Shown: positions 39,541 through 52,561 of the stretch, one piece after another
Layout of the letters: every line of letters begins with the position of its first letter
Numbering within the stretch: the stretch's first letter is position 1
Assembly: GCA_013399115.1 (NCBI GenBank)
Contig: VXAA01000923.1
Coordinates: 85,451-149,450 of the forward strand
Reading direction: 5' to 3'
DNA: 64,000 nucleotides
Source: Anseranas semipalmata
Lineage: Eukaryota; Chordata; Aves; Anseriformes; Anseranatidae
Position numbers and translations under genes: made by a program
Notes under the pieces: model-generated
Database searches by the model: none
Told to the model about the DNA's origin: nothing
What the model saw: only the letters and a program-made list of their open reading frames with translations

Positions 39541-41790
39541 TCTGACAAGGAGTTTTAAAATATACGCGTGCAGTACAATCTGATAGATACTTGCAGGTTC
39601 TGTATAAAAATATTATCACTCTTCATTCTTATTCTCATTTTTTAAAATAGAAGAAACCAAAAACATTAACTGTGGCAAGTATTGTTAAATTCTTGAAATT
39701 CACAGTTGAAAATGACAAGGTACTGTCATACTTTCAGAAAAAAAAAAGATTATTTTGCAATTCAAATTTAAAGACCTATTTCAAACCCAGTGTACTGCTG
39801 AAGGGGAATGGATCGTGAACTGTAGTTTCAGTAAGTTGTTCTGCTTTTTGGAATTCACTAATTAGCATATACAACATCTTTTTTATTCTCAGTGTGCATC
39901 TACATCAGACTAGTTATTTGGTGCCTAAGGAGAGCCCCCTGGGATGCTTTCATGCCTGACAGATAGCTATATATAATTGCTTGTTTTATCATGTATACAC
40001 TACCATATGAATTAATTATAAGATATTAAATAGTAAGAAGATGCAGTTTGCCAAGTAAAACATTACAAGATGGCAGACAATATTTGTTTTCAAAAATTTC
40101 CTGTGATTTATATTTTTAAAGTGCATAATGTCTGTGGAGTCCAGCAATGTTTTCACGAGGCTGAGATGAAGATTTCATTTTCTTCCAAGAGTCTCACTTG
40201 CACTGGTAGCTCTTGAACAATATCTCCTACTGCATGTTTGACAAGGACAGTTTTATCTCAGCAGTCTGTCTTCCCTTCCAAACACGGGGGCAAATAGAAA
40301 CTAAAACATGTACTGTTGAAAGTGGTATTTCTGAAATGCTATAATGTTATATTGTGTCCTTTCAAAGCTATCTAGGGCTTCTGTCAAGGAATGTAGACCT
40401 CGAGTGACTTTGCCTTTATTTTAATCATATTTTCTATCCTACTAGCCTACTCTGAGGTTGCCGGAGGTGGGCAGAGAAATCATGAACTTAAGTAAAGATT
40501 GGAGATTTAAAATAATGTGAAGGGAGAAGCACCAAGAAGTGTACAACATGTGGATGTGTTATGTATGCAGTTTAATTGTGAGCAAGAAAAGAACACACCT
40601 TATATGAGGATCCAATAATTAGAATTTATTTTTAGTGTAATTGATGCTTTAGCAGTCTAGTCAAGCTATAACAACCTCTTATTAGTTCAATTACAACAGT
40701 GCTAACGCTTATAATCCAACTCACTCAGTTTCTCTTAAAGTCCATTAATAATTCAATAAAAATCAATAGACACAAGTAGCTGCCCATTTCCTCTAATGTT
40801 AAGCTCTTACCCTCCCTATGCGCTGCTACAGTGAGTTGTCAGTGGCCCAGGTTCTCTTCTGGGAGCAGCATATGTGGAAGGTGGTTTTTTCTTTTTTTTT
40901 CCTCCTTTGTCTTGTGTATGCTTAAATTTATTTTTATCTGTTTGAACTCAATACATGGGGTATGTTCTTGCAGTTGGTTCACAAGGTTAGTTATATTGTG
41001 ATTCCTGAGGTTTTAGTGCCTCTCTCTTTTGGGGGAGGAGGGATGCACACAGTAGAAAGGTAAGGAAAAACAAACAGAAAAAAAGCCAGCAGAGGTAGAC
41101 AACATACATGTGACCACCGAGTAATTTTGATATTGGAGCTAGGCTTTTGCTGTCTATTGGTAACACCAAAGTGGTCAGACACAGGGCTATTTCTATGAGG
41201 AGAAGAAAGAGTCAAAGATTACCTGCAGGAGTGTGAGTGATGACAAGTATGGTGGTGCAGTCCACTGGGATAAATAATGTGGGAGGTTGTAAGAAAATAC
41301 ACAATTTTGACTGAAGTGGAATATGTCAGTTGGAAAATCTGTTGCTCTGGATTTTGTAGAGCAAAGCAAAACAAAAGTGCAGCAATTGGTTTGTGACTCA
41401 CTGGAGAAACAGTGGTAGTTAAACCATAGGTTTGCCTGCGGATGGAGAGCCTAGGAAGAGTGGTGGAAGGAGGCAGAGCAAAGGCTGTGCCAGAGCTCTG
41501 AGATGTTTTGTCCTCTTAGACAGCAGCAGAGAAAGCGTATACACAAGAAGAGCAGTGTTGTGAAAAACAAAGCATGCAAGACACGGAACCAGATTGTAGC
41601 TGAAAGTGAAGGAAGCCTGGAGAGAATAGGAGCTTGGAAGTACAGCTGGGTGACGTGGGAGAGACCCTACCAGGAACATTTTTATTGGAGCAATGGACTG
41701 GGGAGTTCTAAACTTAAGCAAATTGAAAGGAAGTGTTTGAGGATCCGTTAGTATGTTTGGTGCTGAAAGGAAAAAAAAACAAACAAAAAA

Positions 41791-42108
41791 GGAGGCTGTA
41801 GCGAGGTGGGGATTGCTCTCTTCTCCTATGTGTCAAGTGATAGAACGAGGGGGAATGGGCTGAAGTTGCGACAGGGGAGGTTTAGGTTAGATATTAGGAA
41901 AAATTTCTTTACTGAAAGGGTTGTGAGCCATTGGAACAGGCTGCCCAGGGAAGTGGTTGAGTCACCATCCCTGGATGTATTTAAAAGACGTTTAGATGTA
42001 GAGCTTAAAGACATGGTCTAGTGGAGGGATTGTTAGTGTTAGGTCTTAGGTTGGACTGGGTGATCTTGAAGGTCTCTTCCAACCAAAAGATTCTGTGATT
42101 CTGTGAAT
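41791..42108 (+). mobile_element. CR1 LINE 3'-end fragment, sense orientation
   Basis: It begins GGAGGCTGTAGCGAGGTGGG and proceeds through typical CR1 blocks (AGGTTTAGGTTAGATATTAG; GAACAGGCTGCCCAGGGAAG; CACCATCCCTGGATGTATTT) to the diagnostic end CTTCCAACCAAAAGATTCTG followed by TGATTCTGTGAA. It is 5'-truncated, about 320 bp, and better preserved than the copy at 11371. The 72-codon open frame at 41806-42021 lies wholly in this fragment and gives peptide pieces such as [20 protein letters not shown] and [15 protein letters not shown]. These are often mistaken for host proteins in bird annotations. It is repeat-derived and not a NELL2 exon. Confidence 0.92.
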
Positions 42109-45100
42109 ACTTTCACAGGTGGGTGAGCTGGTGGGAGCTTGCTTTAAAGTTGTGGAAGAAGAGTCTGTCCTTTCTTTTTTAAGGAGAAGGAGCTGGGGAG
42201 GGATGGGCTGCAGACAGGACAAGAGACAACATGAGCAAAGTCTGGAGACAGGACCAAAGTTACTCAGATGGGTGGAAGGTGGATGAGGTGGGAAAAAAAA
42301 CAGAGAGGGCTTGATGCCAGAGGTAGAAGTTGGGAAAAGGACTATTGTTAGTGGAGGGAAGGCAAAGAGAAAGAAAAATGACAGAACTTTTTTCCTTTGT
42401 GGCCCTGACCAGGGTGCAGGACAGGTTGCATTGATTTTGAATCCACGTGTTGTCCCTAGTAGTGGTTGCAGTTATTGGTCATTGTTTATTCTCCCCTTGT
42501 CCTTCCATGATGGGCAGTGATCTTCTGAAGCCTTTTCCTAGGTCAGAGACCAGATGAGAGAGTCTTAACCTTTCCCAGCTTGTCTATTTCTATGAGAGTC
42601 AGGTCAGTACTGATAAAAATAAGGTCTGAAGGCTCTTTGTAGTGACTGTTGTTACCGGCATCCATCCTTGGGTTTCTCAGCAGAAAGGCCTGAGAATCAC
42701 AGGAATAGTGGGTAAATGATGCTCTTGTGCTTAGCAGTGGAGCCTTCAGGTCAGCGTGGAAGTTTGCTGATGAATTTGTGTGGGAGAGGTGGAAAAGCAT
42801 TGCCCTGCTCTGCAGGTAAATGTGGAGCTTCGTATTTATGCGCTGTCAAAATGGAACCTTTCATTAACACAAAAAAGTTTTGTCTTTTTTTTTTTTTTTA
42901 ATTGTAGGTATAATCTACTCTGCTCTTGTGTTCAGAGTGCATTTTGATGCACTTATGAAAGACATGTTTATAAATACAACTCCTAATCCTCCTGTTTGTT
43001 CTCCTCCTAGGTACTTAATATTATTTGTTGCAAAAACCCTGCAAGAGCATCTCCCTGTTAACCATATGCCTCTGTAAGTGTGACCAGGGAGATTATTTAT
43101 GCTAGATAACCACTGAGTTTTAAAGGAAATGGCTGGAGGCAAGACACTATCTATAAAGGATCCTCACTTCTGGAAGCAGCCTTCTCTCTATACTTTCCAG
43201 CCCAGATTTACTGACTTAGCACCGTACTCATTTGTTCTGGCAGGCTTTTGTGGTGGATAAGGGTAATGATGGATAGTGAGGCCTAAGGAGAGACTTTGTT
43301 TGTTAGCTTTGATCAAAAATGATATATAGATTACAGGTCAAGTTCTCTTCTTATTAACGGGATTGTAAAACATAACTGGGAATTTCATTATGGGGAAGCA
43401 AACACATCAGGGTACAGGAGTAAGGGAGATGGGGAAACTTTTCCTGGGTTATATATTTCATATAAATTTTGTTAAAGTTCTTGGGGGGATAAAGAAAAGC
43501 ACTTTTTTTGGTTTTGATGTTTTTGCAACTATAAATAAATCATTGAAGTGCAGATTCCAAATACTTCTGCACTAACCAATTTTCCCAGAGATTCTTCTTT
43601 TATCTGCTCCACTGGGAATAGAGCAGATTGATGATCTCCATGACTACATTGTTGTCAGTACATCCCAGCTGGTGGCTCAGTATCACATCACAGACTTAAA
43701 GCACACAGGTCTTTATTGTTGGATGTTTAGAACCATTGGAGTGGTGCATTCATCCTATTGAACTGACTGACTTCAGGATCTTATTGACTAAACAGTAAGA
43801 CATTAATGGGCATTAATATGCTAACAAGTCTTTTTGAAAAGGGAAAATTAAGATAAATGTTGTAGGCTTTCATAGATATGGAAATACATCAGGTTTTCTG
43901 TTGTATTAGTGCATTTGTGTCTGAAGGTGAATAAAGGGCTAAAGCAGTGTTTCAACCAGTAAGCAGGATGAAAAGACTTTTATTTTGATAGTTTTAAAAG
44001 AGAACAGATGCTGAGTTCTTTCCCTGCCCCAGTTCAGTCTTTCTTGATCTGTATACCTTAAGCTAATGTAGACAAAGCTTGCATATAGGGCAAATGGAAT
44101 TACAAGGTGTTTTTTTTTTTTTTTTTTAGTGTGGTCACTCTCTTTGCAACTATTCATTTGGTTGATACATTATCCTTTTTGTATCAATTATCTTTTTGTC
44201 CTGTGGCAGTGTAATTTAGTGCTAAAGTTGCAAGCTGTTTGTAAAAGCAACTTTTATCAGATATCTGTCAATGATGTGGAGCAATGGAGTTTTAACATTT
44301 GCTTAGGGTCTCTTGGTGCCAATGTTAAGATAGTAATGTAATAGTAGCAGTAATAATCACTTTATTTTCTTCGCATTCTGCATAGGCATTCTAGAGAGCT
44401 GGATGGGAAAGAGTTTTGCTTTCTGGTGAGCTTTTAAAATCAGTCTGAAAAAGAAATCAGGTTGGTTCAAATGAAACACTTCAATCCAAAGTTAACCTGA
44501 TCATTTTTATTGTTGTTGTTGTTATAGCAATTGAACAAACAAAGTTTTGAAATAAAGGCAATTATAAATAAAACATTTTGCAAAACCTCAGTGTGTTAGG
44601 TTGGCAAAATGAAAGCTTTCATTTAGAACACTTCCAAATTAGGAGGTTTGAACCATTAGCATTTTTGGTCTCCTGTGGCTTTTTACCTGCCAAAGCAATC
44701 ATTAATACAGTTCATAGAAAATCCTATTTAATGTTTTTGAGGGTTTGGATCTTTAAGTAGAATTTTCTGAGGGTGCCAAAGCTGGCTCATAGGCAATCTG
44801 TTGACTCCAAGAACATAAGGCCTCTAATTACTCGAAGACTGATGTTATTACTTAAATATAAATCAACACCATTAATTTAATATGGAGTTGTGAACTAGAA
44901 TAGCGAAAAACACAAGTTGCATCATTTGTGGGAGCAGCCAAGGCGTATGTCGTAGTTGCTGACTGGTTTTGTGAACTGTACATTTATGTTTCTGTGGAAC
45001 ATCTGTACTTCAAGAGGTTTTGTGCAGTTTCCCACTTTCTGTGCAAAACAGCTGCTTCTGTGGTAGTCTTGTGATAGCTTCATTTTTTTTTTTTTGCTTT

Positions 45101-46380
45101 CTTTAATGATTTGCATAAAATGCGTTGCTTTAGTATGCTCACTGTGCTCACTGTAAATTTGTATTTATGTATGTATATGAAAATGACAAGTGCTTTTCCA
45201 AACCAGTACCCATATATATAGGTGCGATTCTTTCATGATTGCAGGGCTTACAGGGAAAGGAAGGGAAGGAAAACAACTGAAGTTTATTGGCCATGAAACT
45301 CTTGGGAACTGAATTTGTGAAAAAGAGGCTGGGCTCACACCACTGAGCACTTGCAGTTGACAACTTCATGTTTTTTAACAAACTGCCCCCAGCTTCTCCA
45401 GCAGAATCCTTGGGACAGTTGCGCTGGGCAGAGAAGCTGGGTTCTGACAAACTGGGGGAAAATAGAAGTTTTTTTCAAAACTGAATGAAACTGAAAAATG
45501 GCTACAGAATCACTAATAGTCAATGTGTCACATTGCTTTGTACTGAAAGACAAATTTTCCTGTGGGAATGTAAAGGGAAAAACAGTCAATGAGTGCATTT
45601 GGAAAGTACCTATTGATTTAAAGAAGCTGGGAAGAGGAGGAAGAATTGGGAGGTAAGCATATGACCTAAACAGCAGTAAAGTACAAGAGTTGATATTGTT
45701 GACATTTATGAAGTCAACCCTGATTTGAGTTTATATATCCAATCTATTGCTTTGAACTATCATCAAACTCTGGAACACAGCACTGTTCTCCATCTGGAGA
45801 GATTATTTTCAACTCTGAAAGCTGTAAACATCATTGAAAACAGGGAGCAAATCAAAACTGATGAGCAGGAAAAAAACACAGCCAACAATCCACCCCTTTG
45901 ATTTGTAACATACTTTTCTAGCAAGGTTCAGTGGCACATTGCATGATAATGTAACTAGATGTACAGAGCATCTCAGTAATGCTGTCTTTATCGTTATTAT
46001 TATAGGAACAACATGCTACTTGTTTGCTTCCAAATTAATATAGTCTTTCTTCTTTACTGCATATTAATAGCGTGCAGAAGTTGTTTCGTTGTTTGTGGTG
46101 CTTTCTTGGTCTTACCATTGAAGTATAGCCTGCTACAAGAAATAGGTCTAATTTTGCAGCCAAAGTGAGTACCAAAACCAATCAGGTTTTGAAGTCCATG
46201 CCTACAGTGATTTATGTCTGGAGGTTGCTCTGTGACTTAATACTGCAGCAGGTATTCCACCCCAGCAAGTATTTTATCAAGTTGGAATTTTTTCTATTAG
46301 AGCAGGTCTTTATATAAACCAGATTCTTTCAGGTTTCTTTCAGATAGGGTGTGTATGTGTATCTGTGAATGTATATATGT

Positions 46381-46437
46381 ACACACACACACACACACAC
46401 GTATAAATATATATATATATATATAAATATAATATAC
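46381..46437. repeat. Compound (CA)n-(TA)n microsatellite
   Basis: Ten AC units (46381-46400) are followed after GTA by a TA-rich run to about 46437. It sits about 560 bp upstream of the EGF2 exon acceptor and is likely polymorphic in length. Confidence 0.88.
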
Positions 46438-46997
46438 AAAATATATAAAGTTACCGATTGGCTACTTGTAGTGCTGAGTTAAACTTCTAATAAGCTCTGG
46501 TGTCTTTTCAGAACTCACTGTGTTCTTTACAGGTCCTTCCCAGACAACAGCACCTGTTAGATCAAAGGCATTTGGTATGCATACAGTAGTGTGTTTATAT
46601 ACTGATGACTGCAGTACTATACTGGTACAATGATGGATGACATTGCAGTACTGAGGCAGTTGGTCTGCTGTTTGGTCCCCCAGTTATTTTTTTGTTCTTT
46701 AAATCGTAGGAATAACAGCATAGGCACTTCAAAAGGACTTAGGAAAGATCTAAGCCACTGTAATCTTCTTTGTAACTCCACTAACAGCTGTTCACAGAAA
46801 GCTCATGCTGCTCCTGTTGTTTGAACACTTCAAGCAGTTGTTTGAAAGGAGAAAGCCAAAAAACTTTCCAAAATGCATTGCTGTTCAAGGAACTGTTTAG
46901 TCTAACCCAGTATTGCCAGGAGTGGATAGTGGTGTATGGAGATATTCTGAAGAATGCAACAGAATTTGACTTGTCTTCCTCTTTGCCTTGTTCACAG

Positions 46998-47123
46998 ACA
47001 TTGATGAGTGTGCTGAAGGGCAGCACTACTGTCGGGAGAATACCATGTGCGTAAATACACCAGGATCCTTTATGTGCATCTGCAAAACAGGATATATACG
47101 CATTGATGATTATTCATGTACAG
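46998..47123 (+). CDS. NELL2: NELL2 exon: calcium-binding EGF-like module 2
   Basis: This 126-nt phase 1-1 exon encodes one whole cbEGF module, with donor GTAAGA. Asp238 is completed across the junction to give DIDEC, the calcium-binding start. The sequence continues AEGQHYCRENTMCVNTPGSF and MCICKTGYIRIDDYSCT. Six cysteines are present (242, 249, 255, 264, 266, 278). CVNTPGSFMC matches the consensus Cx[DN]xxxx[FY]xC for beta-hydroxylation of Asn257, next to the calcium site. EGF2 and EGF3 lie in the Robo3-binding part of NELL2. An open frame carries on into the intron to 47401 but is unsupported beyond the donor. Confidence 0.97.
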
Positions 47124-49173
47124 GTAAGAGGGGTATATTTGTGAAAGGAATTAACACGATGACAGGATTTAGAAGCACTGATATGATTCTTCTAAAGTTA
47201 ATCTTTGTTAGATTCACAAAATGTCTACATGAAATGTTAAACAGAATAAACACCAAAATAATTACAAGGATACAGTGCAGTAAAGCTACTGCATTTTTAC
47301 AGATTTTGTATATGTTGCATTGTTTGCCTGAAAAGCAGTATGGATTGTCTCGTAGGTCTGCATGGGCTTGGGTGCTGATAGAAAAGGTGAAGGGAGGAGG
47401 CTGAAGGGAAGAACAAGAGACTAAAAGTAGTGCTATGGGGTTCTCAGTTTCCACGTGGCATACCAGTACAACTCCACTTGGAGTCTAATGACACTTCTAC
47501 AAACTTCTGACGGAGTTAAATTTGCTGCATATTAGAAATTGGTATTCCCTTGTTTTGAATTCCCTGGCATCAGGGAGGTTCCCCAACCGAATGCTGTGAG
47601 TTCAGAGGGCAAGAGCTCAGCCAGCTTTGTGCTGCTGGATGACACTATCTGTCTGATCTGTGCATCCTACCTTCCTGTTCTGCTGGCACTGGAAGCTCCA
47701 GCAGGAGTGCTGGGTTCACAGGGACTTTCTCTTGTTCTAGTCTTCTTTTACTGCAAGGTACTTTAAGGTTGTGGAATGAAAATTGAACATTTTAAAATAG
47801 TCTTCCGTATCAGAACCAGTCTGACTGTAATTGTTCCTGAGAGGAACGTTTTTTTTCCTACTAGACAGATAAAGCAAATATGATTCGAAAATGTGGCACA
47901 TTCTTTCAGTGAAGAAAAATGCATATGAACAAAACAGTACCACTATTTTTTGTGCACAGGGGAATGCATCAGCTCTTTATATAAAAGGTTATATTTGTTC
48001 AGTAAAACTTTCTTGGAGCTCATGTTTTCTAACTGACAGTAACATCGTCTATAAGTGGATTAGAATATTCAGAATGATGGAGCCAGCACTGTGAAATTCA
48101 TTTTTAAATTTATTTAATCCTGTCCTTTCTGTCTTGTCTTTATTGCCATCAGTGATATGTCTTGGTACAGAAACAGCTTCCTCATAATCTAGTTTAATTG
48201 GCTTGCCCAAGCATGCACAGCGCTTAGGGACATAGATTTTAAATCACGTGTTATTTTTTTGCATACTGTGCTACCTGTACTTGGCATTGCTCTTACATAC
48301 CGTGGTAAGCATTATTTTTACCTCAGTAAGCCCTGTTCTTGAATGACCAAGGTACAGGCTGCTTGCAGCCGGTCTTTCCTGTAGCAACCAGTGTGTTTCT
48401 GGTCACTCTCTCATTTTCCACACTCTCAGCTGAATAAAACAACTGTTTCACTACCTGCTATGAACATTGAGATTATTTTAGGACTGATTTTATCTAAATC
48501 ACCATGATACTTTTTCTACTTTTTATCCCCTAATTTGCCATTCTGATTGAACTCTACAAATGGTGAACCATCGTAAACAACTTCACAGGGGCATTTGGTA
48601 CTTACAAATTTAGTAAAGGTGTTTCTCAATGCTCTGCACACTGCATTCCTCTTATTTGCTGGAATGTGCTGTTGTGAAATTCAGTGTAGTCCAAAAACGC
48701 TGGACAATCCAACTGGTAAAACTTGCTAGAAATCCATTACAGATCTCCCATTCCAAACTGCGTTTGGCTCCGCATTTGTAAATAATAGTTTCTACTGGAA
48801 TCAGCCTGATGTATGGAAAGATGAATGATTTCTCTTCCACCTTTTCTCTGATCAAACAGGGAAAAGCTAATGCAAAAGAAAGTGAGGTAGTAGGTGAAAT
48901 AGTTCTGTAAGATTTCAAATCTTAAGGCTCTCCGGGCCAGATGAACCTGAAGTTGTGCAGTGACTTTGTGTATGTCTGAGCAATGCCACTCACTGTGATG
49001 GGGAAATTGGAGTTTTCCTGGAGTTAAATTACAGTGGATTTTGGATACTGAGAGGCAATTATAAGGATGCAATGGCTGTTGTGGTAGAATTTCCGCTAAT
49101 GGCAACCTAACATAGTTAAGTCTATATGTCACAAAAGAAATGTATTTTTTTCTGGTTCCACAATTACGGTGAG

Positions 49174-49190
49174 CACCTCCAGTGGAGGTG
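49174..49190. repeat. Perfect inverted repeat, 8-bp arms, 1-nt centre
   Basis: CACCTCCA, then one G, then TGGAGGTG. It is a short near-palindrome in the intron and may be coincidental. Confidence 0.55.
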
Positions 49191-52087
49191 TTAGTCAGTT
49201 AGTAAAATATGTAGAGTTGTGAGACTTGCATGACATTTCCACCAAGCAACTAGTAAGTGGAAGGTCAATCATGTTTTAAAAATTGAGTGAAACACAGGAG
49301 ACTTTTAAAGTTACTTGCTTTGATCAGTAAATGGCATTCTGTGCTTGTTTTAGTCTATATGAGTGACACTGAGAGCATTTACATTATAGCGCTGTATTGA
49401 AGCAAGTGGCAAGTGTACGTATTTGTACATGAGACTGCTATAGTTTTTCTACCCCTCAGCATGTTCTTTTCTCTTTGCTGGTTTTGTTACCTATTAAAGC
49501 TCCTGATTTATGAGATTTTCATGTGCACCCATTTGTCCAGATATAAATCTGAGTTAAAGTAAACAGAAATAGTGAAGGTATGTTGCTGTGGCTTTGACAG
49601 AGTCTGTAAAAGTTTTAAACTACTAGTTTGCTTAAAATTGTCTTTCCTGAAGAAACTTGCTGTGTCAGGAAAACCAGCAAAAGCTCCATGTAGCAAAAAC
49701 TCTTGAGTGCATTTACAGGACACTGCATGTCAATAAATCAGTGCAAAATTATAATAATGGGAAAGAGTTTATGGTGATAATGGTAGTACTTTGCTGTCCT
49801 GTGGACAGTTCAACAGCTTTGGTTGGGGCAGTTGTGTTTGGGTATAACTGACTTTCCATAAGCAGTGTTTTCTCTTGCAGCATGCTGTGGTATTTTAAAG
49901 CAAATAGTTTACAAGAAAAACTCATTATACTTCACATTTTTTTTTGCTTGTGTGCTTGTTTTTATGTTTAATTTAAGTGGAGCTATAATGGCATCCAACT
50001 AAACAAATGATGTCTACGACTTGAGAAAGAAAAACATTTTCCAAATAGGTTTTGTTTAGAGAACCAAGGCAGTAAAGTGTGTTATGGATCTCAACCTGCA
50101 TTCCAGGCAACCTCACACTTGCTCTATCTGAGCCCATCAATTTCATGTGCCTTTTATGATTGTAGAAAGCAGCTAGTAGAAATCTTTGCACTTCGAGAAT
50201 CCAGATACTAACTTGTCTGTGTCCAGCACACCTCACTGTGCATCGTGAGCTCATGGCCCATTCACTGCAGCTAGTAATTATTTTGGTTAAGCTTCATTTT
50301 TTTGACGTGGTGGTGCTAGTTTTTGAAGTTAAGGGCATAAACTGAGCCTTTTTATCTGGCAAAAAAAGCAGAACAGAAAGGGAAAAAAACGATCATGATA
50401 GACCAAAGAGACAGAGGTCTGCATATTAAGGAGATATTTTGAAAGGTTTTGTGACGAGCACACTATTTCGCTTGGCATACCTATGAGAGTAAGGCTGTGC
50501 ACCGTCCTTAAGAGATTTTTCTAAGTTTTCTATATTTATTTTTTATTCAAATAATCAAGTTTATTGTAGAAGCTGCACTTAAATAGTTGATGTATTCCAT
50601 AGTTGGTACAAAAGCCTGACGTTTGCATCTGGCAAAAATGAAAAGTTGGAAAGATGTCTGTAAAAGGAATGGTATTTTAAAACCAATTCAAACACTGATA
50701 TGCAAAATATCTTCATGGTCATGCCATCAGATAGTTTCTGTTTTATGTAATTCATGCAGAAAGTGGGTATTGTAGGATATAACTTCTGTGTTGCTCTTTT
50801 CTGTTTTCCTCAAGATAGCTGAAAGCATCAGCTGTGATAGAATCAGCTATCAGCTACTGCGGAAGGGTATTATAAGGATGTCTGTTGCCAGCTACTTGTG
50901 AGAACCGTGCTGCAGAAGCCTCACACAGACATCTCTTGTTTGCAAAGGCAATCCTGAGTATCTTAGGGACACCTTGGTACTGCAAGCATACTACAAAAAT
51001 TACCAAGAGCCCATGCTCCAGGATTTAAGTTGGTGTGGTTGTACAGTATGCAATTCTGTTCAAATGTATCAGTGCTTGTGTACAGAGTCTGATACACTTT
51101 GGCTTTTGCCAATGTTTGCAACTAAATTTAGTCATTGAACCATCTTTTGTCTTCCACAGAATTTAAAGTTTTTTGGCAAGTCTGTTTGCCTTATTGGAAA
51201 TTCTGGGTTTAACTTGTTGGCTGAATCATCAATGAAACTGAATGAAATTGATTTTTAATCCATTCAGGAGTAACAAAATAGGGCATACAGGCGACAACTG
51301 GCTCTGTGTTAGTAAATGTTAAATTTTTAAAATATATTTCAGGTCACACTGTTCCTTGTAATGCTGTGTAATCAAATCCAGTTGTGGAACTGTAGCTGTG
51401 CATAAAATAGCTGACTTGCTGCAAGCTGGACCAAAAGATGTGCTAGCACATCCTTGGGAATGTTACTAAGTAGGAAGAAAATGTTCTGTAGCTTGGCATT
51501 AATATGTCATAGTTTACACAGAATAGCTGAAGCACAGGAAGGAGATGTTGAAAAATTGCAGATGAACCTTGATTAGGCAGGTTATGATATGAATGATACC
51601 CATGTGGCTTGCTGGCAGACTAACGTTGTGTCTTATTGTTCCATTCTGATACACACATGCACACATATGTAATTTACCAGTCATTGATCAAAATAGAAGA
51701 GAGACATAAAATCAGTGGCATTTAAGGGTTTTTCTCCTGCATGAGACATTTGAAAAGAAATCTGTGCTATCTGTCTCTGTCAGAGCTCTATGCACAAAAG
51801 ACTGATTTAGACAACATATAGCTATTTCCAAAGCAGCTCTGATCTCTTTCTTCACGGCATGTTTATTGCAAGTTTTACAATAGATCTGAATTACATTTTG
51901 ATTTTCACAACAAAGGATGTAATGAAGACATCAATTTCAGATTTTGTTATTTGTATTCATCTTGGAAGCAAATTTTGCAGGGTTGTGAGTTAGTCACAGC
52001 CATATTTACACGGAATTCTGTTGTTCATGACTGATTTTATGTTCAGAAATCAATCATAGCTATGAGAAGGGGAGATGAGTCCTAAGC

Positions 52088-52112
52088 TGCACCCATATGC
52101 CAAATGGGTGCA
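52088..52112. repeat. Perfect inverted repeat, 9-bp arms, 7-nt loop
   Basis: TGCACCCAT (52088-52096) pairs exactly with ATGGGTGCA (52104-52112). It is a small hairpin in the intron transcript with no assigned role. Confidence 0.6.
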
Positions 52113-52546
52113 CAAACTGGAAATTAAAGGCATAAAAAATATGCCCCAGGCTACCATGCTTTCCTTACTTTCATATTGTCTCATTCCCCATCCACTTTGC
52201 TTCACAGGACCTGAAGTGTTATGGTGTTGCACTGGGGGAAAACAGGCAGAAAATGGCATGACTCTCTACTGGCATAGCTTTATATGTGTAGCATTATGCA
52301 GCACCATCACTGTTGTATATGATTAAATCTAAATGCCTTAGTATTTTTCTGGAATAGTAATACTTACATCCTTAGTCTGTCTGGGATTACGAAAATGCAC
52401 GTGCTGTTTTCTTGGCTGGAAAAAAAGAAAGTTTTCCTTCTAGAAATAAGGATGCGACCATTGCCACCTGCAGTGTTTCAGGTTGCAGTGTAACCTGCAG
52501 CTGGTAGCAGTGCTCTGAGCAGCACAATATGTAACCTTTCCTGCAC

Positions 52547-52561
52547 TTTTTTTTTTTTTTN
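52547..52561. other. Poly(T) run ending in a single undetermined base
   Basis: Fourteen Ts are followed by one N at 52561. This is a sequencing or assembly uncertainty at a homopolymer. Confidence 0.95.

Larger units (their letters stand above)
32728..46997 (+). other. NELL2: NELL2 intron (14.3 kb) between EGF1 and EGF2
   Basis: Phase-1 GT-AG intron, acceptor TTCACAG ending at 46997. It contains LTR copy 2 (36503-37023), a plus-strand CR1 fragment (41791-42108), a 22-bp perfect palindrome (39519-39540), CA/TA microsatellites (46381-46437) and polyT runs. The 37-40.6 kb part is very AT-rich. Purine-rich sequence flanks the CR1 on both sides (41400-41790, 42110-42380). No further exon was found. 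Confidence 0.9.

Noticed and set aside
46988..47404. 138-codon ORF over the EGF2 exon
   Set aside because: The frame happens to stay open past the GTAAGA donor at 47124. The EGF module is complete at Cys278, and the rest has no EGF features.
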